This document shows positions 55,505-64,000 of a stretch of DNA of 64,000 nucleotides, piece after piece. This DNA comes from Escallonia rubra (taxonomy: Eukaryota > Streptophyta > Magnoliopsida > Escalloniales > Escalloniaceae), in the NCBI GenBank assembly GCA_033065855.1, contig JAVXUO010002755.1, forward strand, positions 102,001-166,000, in the 5' to 3' direction. Made by a program: the position numbers and the translations under genes. The notes under the pieces were generated by a model, which had not been told where the DNA came from, ran no database searches, and saw nothing but the letters and a program-made list of their open reading frames with translations. Numbering within the stretch: position 1 is the stretch's first letter; the number at the start of each line of letters is the position of its first letter.

Positions 55505-57388
55505 TTGGATGAATATATATTTATGGATATAGATTATTCTGTAGAACAGTTTCCTTTTAATATACAAACAGAGATTCCTCCACCTAATGTACTAAAGGAT
55601 CAAGTTTAAGGATTCATCCACTCGAATTCTTTTTTACGTATTGATCTTCAACATAGTAAACAACTTTACAATGTAAATTTGTTTTATGGTACGTCGGTAA
55701 GGACAAGTAGAAATAGCTATTGATACTGCAAATCAAGGCATGATATGCGTGTATTTTATAGGTGTCCCTTCCTCATCTAGTGAAATCTCTTGCCTGTGAT
55801 AATAAAGAAACTTAGCCCGAAGATCACAGGACAGGAACAAAAGAAAGCTATATAGGGTGAATGGTGATAGAGCCACTCATTTTCTGTTTCACGCATATAT
55901 ATGTAGATGCATGTGCATGTATGTATAGGTGGGGCATGTCGTCAAGGAAATGATAAAACGACAAGAAGTACACTTCGAAGATGCAAGTAAGTAATGACTT
56001 AGAACTTTTAGCAGGACGTTAAAACCAAACCTTAAATGAGCAAAAAAACAAACACTAGTTGACAATGATGTAGAACGAATTGAGCTCTCTTCAATGGCGA
56101 TTGGGACATGAAAAATCATAGTTTTTGGGAGTAATTATAACCGAGCCTCTAAGTTTGTATTAGAGGTTTTTTTCAGTTGGGAAACATAGAAAATAACCCA
56201 GTGGCGATTTGGACCTGAAAAATCATAGTTTTTGGGCCTCAATCTAATGTTATGTTAATTAAAATAAGAACAGGGATAAAACAAAGACCTAAATTTGACG
56301 CGAGACTTCCAGTTGAGCTAATCTATTCAACGTAAATGTTAGATTTGGATTCAAAGTCTAAGTTGTATGATCCGAAGGTGTAAGGCACGCTATCATGCCC
56401 TAATAAAAGGTTTCTACTATATTTTAGGTGATTTGATGACATTCTCTTGTTATGGCACCAATCATAATTTTTCTTATTTATTTGGTTTGAACTCAATAAG
56501 TGGGGCTAAGTGGCCAGCTATGTACTCAGTCTAAAAATGCGAGATCAAAAACTTTGAAGTTCTGATCCCAGGAGAGACGATCTAATTCATAATCTTTGAT
56601 TTCCCGAAAGAAAAACTATTTGAAACTTGAGTTTTGAGTTCTGGAATAGAAAGATCTAACGTTGGTTATTGAATGTTCACAATTTGATTATGGGAAGGGA
56701 ATGTAGTCTACACTACAAACCTGAAAGAAAAGACAATATTGACTTCTGGACCATTGGCTTTGGTATATGTAGGCGCAATATGTTTATGTATGTGAGAGAG
56801 TGTGTATGACAACTTCCTTAGTAGTAATCTTTGTTGCTTGCTAAGCTATTGCAGGAAAAAAAAAATCTTTTCGCCATGGAAAGAATATAAAAGTTGCGCA
56901 GAGAGACATGGGATCGGTCGTGTCTTCACATGATGCAATGTGGGACTTCTTTAATCAACAGTCCATAAATAATGCATCTTTATGGCTTAGCCTCTATTGA
57001 TTCTATACGAACTTTTGGTTTCTTTTTGAAAAAGAAGCAAGATGTTTAAAGAAAAAATTATTTCGTTACTGAAAATAGATTCGTTGTTAAGAAAAAATTC
57101 CTTTCCTAAATCGTAGAAAAGGGGAGAGAAAATCCCTTTTTGTGTATGAGGTTCCACCAATAATGCGTTTGGGTGCAAGACGGCCCACCCCAGATCTCAA
57201 CTGGATTTCCACCAACTGTAGCAAACAACAGTTACTGAATTTTGGCCCAAATATGTGTTTTTAACTACTATATATGGTCTATCTCATCTCATACATCCTG
57301 TAAATTGTTATACAGGTTTTGGGGACACCTACCAGGGAGTAGATAAAATGCATGAATCCAAACTATACCGAATTTAAGTTCCCACAAA
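55331..57388. other. No gene recognised
   Basis: AT-rich DNA with an AT microsatellite at 55474-55501 and a short repeated phrase 'aaaaatcatagtttttggg' (56110 and 56219). No open frame with known motifs. Confidence 0.45.
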
Positions 57389-57611
57389 TCAAGCCTCACC
57401 CTGCTTGTATGAGATAACGGTCCTAGCAGATTGATTGAAAATATTTAGGTCACTGCCTAACAGCTCTAAAATCCACTTCCAACTGTCTTTAATTTCATTC
57501 TCAATTACAGCAAAAGCCAAGGGCCACATTTGGTTATTTGGATCAACCCCAATAGCAACAAGTAATATGCCCTTATATGGACCCTTTAAATGGCACCCAC
57601 CTAAGCCTATC
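57389..57611 (-). pseudogene. MULE (MuDR-type) transposase fragment
   Basis: The minus-strand frame reads 'IGLGGCHLKGPYKGILLVAI', 'GVDPNNQMWPLAFAVIENE' and 'KDSWKWILELLGSDL'. This is the MuDR transposase DDE core beginning, usually '.LDGCHLKG..GG.LL.A.G.DPN....P.A.A.VE.E...SW.WFL'. The first catalytic aspartate (LDG) is glycine here, and the later 'SDRQKG' reads 'SYKQGE'. An LTR start (57612) cuts it at the N-terminal side. It cannot be active. Confidence 0.85.
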
Positions 57612-58560
57612 TGTAACAGCCGAAAAATCCAGAGTTCTGTCGCGCCGAACTCCCGGAACGTTAACCTGTCACATGACCTCAAACCTGTCAAATTCTGTTC
57701 ACTAACACATACTTCCAAATATCCAATCTGATATCAAATAAAATTCTTAAAAAATACAAGATTACAAGAGTGCTTACACTTAAAATATGAAAACCTAGGT
57801 TCTTTACAAACTCGAGTTCTTTTGGAACGAGTTGATAGTACCGACCCATGCAGGGGTCTTACTATACAGTAGTGATGGGCTCACCGGAGTCTCGCACAAA
57901 CTCTAAACCCAAATCTCAAGCACGCTACAGCTGATCATTACTTGCAGAAGGGAATCAAACAAATGGTGAGCTTTTGAGAAGTCAGTAAGGTCGTATAAGG
58001 ACAATCGAAGGAATTACAAAATGATTCAAAAGAATCCATTGATGATAGGGTTTTAAAATAATTCAAGTCATGAACAGTCTGATAATTCCAAAATGATCAT
58101 AATTAGTCATAAGCATATACCAAAAACGACAAAAGATAATTCTAGTCAGACATCATAATAAATATTGACAATCATCCCAGTTTCGGAAAGAACATTAACA
58201 ATCATAACCAAATTTCAATACGATCATTTGAAGATCATTTTCAAAGCGATCATATTAAAAATGCGATGATGATTTTCCAAAGGGTTTCAAAACGAACACG
58301 TATACTTCAAGGGAAATAGGGGAAGGGTTTCAGACAATCACATACAGTTTGATCACAATATGGGAGGAGTTTCACTCAATCCCCTTCAATCAGATATAAG
58401 ACATTCATTTGAACATCATTCTCAAAAAAATCATTGTAAGATACAATGCAAACAAATCAAAGATGTTGATCCTGGGCAGATACAATGCCATTTTGGCAAT
58501 GCGCAGAAAGTAAGTGTACACATGCAATGCATGATGTCCAAGAACTAGACCTTCTCATTA
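57612..58560 (+). repeat. LTR-like sequence inserted in the MULE transposase
   Basis: Begins TGTAACAGCCGAAAAATCC, resembling the TGTAACA(C/G)CCCGA start of plant Tekay/Del LTRs and placed exactly where the transposase similarity stops. What follows (to about 58560) is non-coding. The right end and orientation are not secure. Confidence 0.4.
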
Positions 58561-58789
58561 AGCTATTGTCCCTGCATAATTACGAAGGTTCAACCCCCTT
58601 ACAAGCCTTATGGATGTCCAACGTAAAACTTTGTGTTTAATCTAAAACTAAGATTTGGGCCTTTATCAAGTCGTACCATGTCTTTGTATTTATAAGGGGT
58701 TATGGCGGTAATTTTTCCCAATATAACCTCATGCCGGTCTACTATCGCATAAACTCCGGTGTCGAGTTCCTTTTATAATGGGTTCCTAT

Positions 58790-59340
58790 AAATGAATTCA
58801 TCCTTGTTTTCGAGCAGTTCTGAGGCCCTGCCACTCAGCTCAAATAGATCTTGAAACTGCATTGCTTCAAACTTAATCCTCTTATCAAAATAAAGACCGT
58901 TCAATGCGAGTTTTATAAATTCATACTCAGGTAGATTGACTTTGACTACGTGCTTGGCCTGTTTGAACCGATCTATGAGTTTGCTACAGGTTTCTAGCTT
59001 GTTCAGCTAAATCTGTGGTGGAGACTTCTAGGGCTATTCTATAAAAATTAGAATGGAATAGATTTCCATCTAGGTCTAAGAATAGATAGAATTCGGTGGT
59101 AGGCCAATATACTAGGTGAAGGCAGAATTAGGGAGGGAGGTTGGAAAATCTTAACTTGAAAATATCAACTTCAGCCGGGTCACCAAACTGCATTGTAAAT
59201 AGGCCGATATGTCCGACAGTAGATTGCCTAGTTTCACCATTAAAGGTGGAAAAATCAAGGACTCTATAACCTCTTGGGAAATGAGAGTTCATATCGATTA
59301 GTCTGGATAAGGTTTTGAATAACAAAATCAGCCTATACAT
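58790..59340 (-). pseudogene. Retrotransposon gag fragment
   Basis: On the minus strand, 59340-59150 reads 'FPRGYRVLDFSTFNGETRQS' and 'TVGHIGLFTMQFGD', matching plant gag proteins with 'P.GYK.P.F..F.GE...ST.EHI..F..QCG'. After frame changes, 58990-58790 reads 'LIDRFKQAKHVVKVNLPEYE', 'FIKLALNGLYFDKR' and 'FQDLFELSGRASELLE', the continuation of the same domain. Several frameshifts separate the pieces. Confidence 0.65.
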
Positions 59341-60037
59341 CTAAGGCCCGGGCCGACATGCTCTTTGACGAGATCCATTAGTTGTTCTTTATTAACCATC
59401 ATTTACGTATTCGAAAGGGAATAAGTGCATCGATATTAAGTCTTAGAGTAACATTGCTTTGGCTTGTGCTGCCCCCCGAAGGCCTCAGGATGTATATAAT
59501 GATACTTTCCCCCTTGGGGTCTCCAACATGGGTCATTTCCTTGTCTAAATTGGTGAGATTGTGCAATAACCAAGGCAACTTAGTTGGCATGCATTTCTTT
59601 GTCATGGTAGAACCTTAGTCTAGGAAACTTCCGTAGGCACGAAACATTAAGTAATTCTGGGTTAACGTTCCCTTGTAAGTAAGTATAAACTTAGTTTGCT
59701 TTCCAGTGGCCGCTTACCCCTAGGTTCAGCCTAGTTCACACATGTTGTGGTAAAGGACTCTGTTATTGGTGTTATGTCTCTTTGAGTTTTTAATCCTGTT
59801 TAGAAGATCTCGAAATATGGTTGCACTTTCAGACATACTCTTTTATATGGTCTCAAACACGTTCATCATTTTTTGGTCATGTTCATTGCTCAAAACTTCC
59901 TTTCCGGAGACACTCTTCCCTTAATCCCCAAAAGAATTCAACTAATCTTCCCCTGCTTGTTCTATGCTCACATGGCGTTCTGAGTCAGAGGTGCTGGCCA
60001 TATGAAGGATTGAGGTATTGGGAATTACAAAGTTTTC
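59341..60037. other. No gene recognised; left flank of the duplication junction
   Basis: Non-coding sequence between the gag relic and the copied patches. It contains 'ttggaattacaaagttttc' just before the junction at 60038. No recognisable domain. Confidence 0.4.
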
Positions 60038-60456
60038 ATTAAGAAACTGTTTCGACCTCTTCCTCTCCCACTTCAACTGGATATACTTTTTTCAAGGACA
60101 TCTAGGACACCTTATGAGGCATGAACGAAGAAGGCTTTATAGATTCTATGGAGCGACCATATTAAGAAACTGTTTCGACCTCTTCCTCTCCCACTTCAAC
60201 TGTATATACTTTTTCTGTGGATAGCTAGGACACCTTATGAGGCATGAACGAAGAAAGCTTTATAGAATTCTATAGCACGACCAGATTAGGGAACTGTTTC
60301 GACCCCTTCCTCTCCCAATGCAACTGTATATATTTTTTCTGTGTGGACAGCTAGGACAACTTATGAGGCGTGAACGAAGAAAGCCTTATAGATTTCTGTA
60401 GATCAACCAGATTAGGGCAGTGTTTACTTGATATTTAAAGATTATGTATTTATATA
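60038..60456. repeat. Junction insert made of two copied patches
   Basis: 60038-60427 equals 54941-55330 (390 bp, no difference seen). One unmatched base (T, 60428) follows. 60429-60455 equals 50279-50305 (27 bp). One unmatched A (60456) then leads into the second copy of the sequence from 45717. Donor sites are used in order from right to left and all patches keep plus orientation. Confidence 0.85.
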
Positions 60457-63400
60457 AAAGAAAACTCCAACTGTAATACCCATTCGAAATGCACGGGTCA
60501 TCCCAATCAAAAGCAAAGCTCCTCTAACACCTGGACAATCACCACCGCATCCAGCGACTCTGCCGCCACCAACCATCAACTGAGGCCACCAACAACAAAA
60601 AAAAAAGAACAAACTTTGGCTGCTACTGTGGTTGTAGGAATCTTCCTACAACCCCTTATACAGTGACAATTAATAGTCGCTAAATATTTTCAATGGCTTT
60701 TCTGTTAACACTTTTATCGATAACTTTTAGCACCATTTTTTTAGCGTCACTAAATAAAAGCCATTAGAAACATTTAACAACCATTAATTGTCGCTACATG
60801 GGGGTAAGAAGAAGATTCCTTCAATCCGGGTAGCAGCCAATTTTTTTCCAAAAAAAGAAAAAAGAAAACACTCGCCACAAAACCACATCCATCAAGCCAC
60901 AACCAAAACACTGTCGACACGGCTGAAATTCAGCCCCTCTACTCACATATATACACATAAGATTCACGTTCATAACCTGAAATTCAGCCCCTCTACACCC
61001 CTAAAGTTTCGTTAGCTACCAAAAGATGCACCCATAACTTTTTATTATTACGAAATAGTCCAAGATAAATTATTTACTATAGTCTAGGTGCTCGAACAAT
61101 TTTAATGGTGTGGGTTAGATAACCCGCTATACTAAGTGTGGCTAAAAGTAACTAAATAAAATATCAACGCTAACTGGAAGAAAATTTGTCGCTAAAGTTC
61201 CAAACACAAAATATATTGATGCTAACTAAAGTTTCGTCGCTAAAAAATTTTTTACCGCTAAAATTTCTAATTAAATCCGAAAAAGTATCGGGGTGTTACA
61301 CGGACCATAATGATCCTTCTTTACCTTCGCCTTCCAATTCCCGAATTTCTTTGCAAATGATTGCAAGAGCCATTCCTCGAAACCACAAGGGAGATCAAAT
61401 TTTTCCTGGAAAAAAGTCCAAGTAAATAACTAATTAAAATCTCATTTACAATGCTGAACACCATTGCTTAGCTAAATAAGATGAACATCAATAGTCTGTA
61501 AAAGCTTTCAGCTTGCAGAATCAGCAACTTTGAAAGAAAATAAGAATTTTGAGCCAATAATATGTCTAAAGGATACATCAGCAGATCGATGTTGCATCAA
61601 GACAACAGTTACCCAAGCTAATATGCTCAAAATAAACTACTATCAAAATACCTATATACGAGATGCCGACCACTTTAAAAGACCAAGGCATATACTACGT
61701 CAGCAATATAAAACTAATTGGACAGCCAGCAAAAAAAAATTACTTCAACTAAAATGGTATAGATGCAAATAAATTTTTTTAAGGTAAGATTGGTTTTAAA
61801 TGATTAGCATGCATGCATACTTAGATGACTATTTAGTTTAATTAGATGTTATGAGCAATTAATCTTTTCTAAAGATCAATTTTTTCGTAAAAGATCAAAA
61901 TTTTCACTTACCTTGATCGGATCTAACATATAGGTTTTACAAAATTCCGGCTGGTCATGCCAATTCTTGTCGAGTTCAGTATATCTTCCTCATCTTATTA
62001 TGCTGCCTTGGAAGTGTGTCAATTTCTTTGTATTCATCTTGTCAATAGGTTGTCCAAACTCGTTAAATATAACCTTAATTCACTCCCCTTCAGACTGGCC
62101 CCAAATACTTTTCATAGTTGTGGGGCCTCGTACTCTTTTTCTTGTGTTACTGACTCCTTTTGGATCTGCAGTAGCAAAATAAAACACAAAAGAATTAGAT
62201 CAAAGCTAAATGGAAGAAAGTAGTTGAGGAGGGACAGACAACTAAATTGTTCAAGGCATCTTCAAGGCATGGTTATGTTTTCCCACTAACATGTGGTAGG
62301 ATTAGACTGGCCAGAAGTTGACCCATCAAACTGAAGTATATCAGTTTGTACATTGCTTTGCTCAATCGTGTTTTGTCCATTATTTCAAGCTCTAGAAACC
62401 ATTTCTGCACATGTAATGAAAGAAGATCAATAAGCAATAAAACGTATCACTTAAAGTAAAACAATAATCTGATGGAATCCACAAAAGAAAAGTCAAAAGA
62501 AATAATCAGCAACTCTGCTCTCCCCGGAGTGTCCTCTATATCACTTAATTAGTACTGTAATTGGTGTTTGTATGACAAGGGCAGCAGCTTTTATTGATTG
62601 TTCGTGCACTGAGTTCAATAAAAAGAATTTTACCAACAAAATATAAACTACACGAAAAATAAGAATTTTTTGGTTAGGGATGAGGGCAACCTCAACAAAG
62701 CAAATAAATGATATTTGTATTTGAAATATAGTGATCTCTAAAACCAATCTTGAGCACAATGTATGCACTTGTAGCCTTGGCACTGTTTGTATTTCCAAAG
62801 ACAACATTAGGCAATTCTTAACTTTTATACCCACTAGGCTCTAAATACAAATCCACCATTACTTTAGGAAAATAAAGCAGAAGAGGGTGAAGAAGAAGAG
62901 ACGAAGATGGAAATATAGGAGAAGAAGGAGAAACATCCAGTACTTAGGAGGATGATCTCAAGTAGTCAAGCTTGTTCAATTTATCTCAATCATATTCTAG
63001 GGCATTACATGGTTCAGATTGCAAGTATGTCTCGACATCATCTTCTGACGCAAGTGCATTCATATCAAAATCATCTCTTACAGTTGTCTTGATCACAACA
63101 TGCCATCCACCAACATCCTCTGTGTAAAATACTTGTTGAACATGAAAAGCTAGAACAAACGGTTCTTTATGACGAGTTAGCCTTTTGAAATTCAGTAAAG
63201 TGAATCCATTTTCATCCTCTTTCTTTCTACTGCCTTTGGACACCCAGTTGCTTCTGCATAAACAACTTTTTTAGATCCTGAGTATTGCTGCTCAATGATC
63301 TCTTCCAAAACTCCATTTTCTCCTAAAATAGGATTGTCATCTCTAGCACTAGAAAAGCTTGGTGTCATGGCATTAACTACAAGACCGCTATTATGAGTTT

Positions 63401-64000
63401 TTCTATTTGCTCAAATTCTTTGATGGAACCTGAAACCGTTGATAATAAACCCCTTATATCTGGTCACAACTTCATTTGGACCTCGAGCCAATATCCTTAG
63501 CTCTCCAGAGATCTGCTCATCTCCGGCAAGATACAACTCTAAAATCTATTTTAACAAAGAAAGGTAAGAAACAGAAAAGTTGCATTGTGAATTTCTTTCA
63601 GTATTATGCTCTTTACTTACATGGTTTTAGATCCAAGACGCAAAAGTTGCATTGTGGATCTGTTTTAGTTGACGAATATGTCATTGTGGATTTTCGCCTC
63701 GATCAATATCATAGTGTTGGCTGCACGCAAATTTGATTAAGAAGATGATCCATTCTAGACATCATAATAAACGTAGCAGTTTTCTTACTTTATATATGGT
63801 GCAACATCATCATAGTTGAACAACACATATAAATGTGCCTTCACCAATGTTTCATCATCTAATGATCCCATCTCTGCCTTTTCGAGTGGTCGCCGCGGGT
63901 TTAAGAAAATAGGCATCCCAGAATTAACACATTCTGAACTATCACTTCGAGTCTTCCAATTAAACTTTGTCTCAACGTTATCTCCCAAGTACAAAGAGCA
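60457..64000. repeat. Start of the second copy of the large duplication, cut by the window edge
   Basis: Matches 45717 to about 49262. Differences seen: 45728 A versus C; 'cactctgtctacac' versus 'cactgtcgacac' (2-base indel plus a change); 'ttcctgaat' versus 'ttcccgaat'; 'ctgcacaatg' versus 'ctgctcaatg'; 'tctacctt' versus 'tctgcctt'. It contains the LTR part (60457-61300), the Ptta fragments (61301-62168), the DUF4216 frame (62986-63243) and the beginning of the DUF4218 frame (63785-64000), in the same states as the first copy. Confidence 0.93.

Larger units (their letters stand above)
45717..60037. repeat. First copy of a large tandem duplication
   Basis: Sequence from 45717 recurs from 60457 to the end of the window in the same orientation, with about five substitutions and one 2-base indel in 3.5 kb. 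If the second copy continues beyond 64000, the unit is 45717-60037, about 14.3 kb, and it holds the LTR part, the TNP2 region, the GWD exons and the repeats up to the gag relic. Confidence 0.75.

Overview
This window is AT-rich nuclear DNA from a flowering plant, most likely a eudicot. Intron-containing plant genes (NHP2, a TTM/uridine-kinase family gene, a strictosidine-synthase-like pseudogene, a glucan water dikinase fragment) sit in a large excess of transposable elements of plant type: Ty3/gypsy chromoviruses with iMet primer sites, a Tat/Ogre-like element, CACTA, hAT and Mutator elements. I cannot name the species. There are no bacterial operons, phage or CRISPR arrays.

Layout. 1-3919: stacked LTR-retrotransposon debris (a gypsy protease fragment, a solo-like LTR, and a short non-autonomous element with its two LTRs). 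4185-7213: six 3' exons of a TTM1/TTM2-like gene (+), with the retroelements in the intron upstream. 8168-9946: complete four-exon NHP2 gene (-), convergent with TTM, with telo boxes and site II motifs in its promoter. 11584-16145: strictosidine-synthase-like pseudogene (+), broken by at least four frameshifts and two hAT insertions, one of which carries an aminotransferase exon. 16126-19610: a fold-back element and two Mutator-like elements, the second holding a palindromic telo-box array. 20713-21440: another hAT. 22385-29062: degenerate gypsy pol (-) and a Tat/Ogre-like element with a 93-bp tandem array split by a hAT.

29066-36922: a CACTA element with terminal repeats and a CTA target duplication. 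It contains a stray mitochondrial EF-Tu exon and a nested, young non-autonomous chromovirus (32290-35906) that keeps gag, protease, the H2C2 finger and the chromodomain but lacks reverse transcriptase, RNase H and the integrase core. 37620-40090: a degenerate minisatellite. 40094-44400: a long Tekay/Del-type LTR, PBS and broken gag. 44410-46562: part of another LTR (-). 46563-53950: a CACTA region (-) with TNP2-type transposase next to seven correctly spliced exons of alpha-glucan water dikinase, ending in a clear CACTA terminus. 54181-60037: microsatellite, LTR remnant, a 123-bp tandem repeat, a MULE transposase relic and a gag relic.

60038-64000: the start of a second, nearly identical copy of the sequence beginning at 45717. 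The simplest reading is a tandem duplication of about 14.3 kb. Its junction contains two copied patches, 390 bp from 54941-55330 and 27 bp from 50279-50305. This is the most unusual structure in the window. The likely functional host genes are NHP2 and possibly TTM; nearly everything else is mobile DNA or gene debris carried by it.
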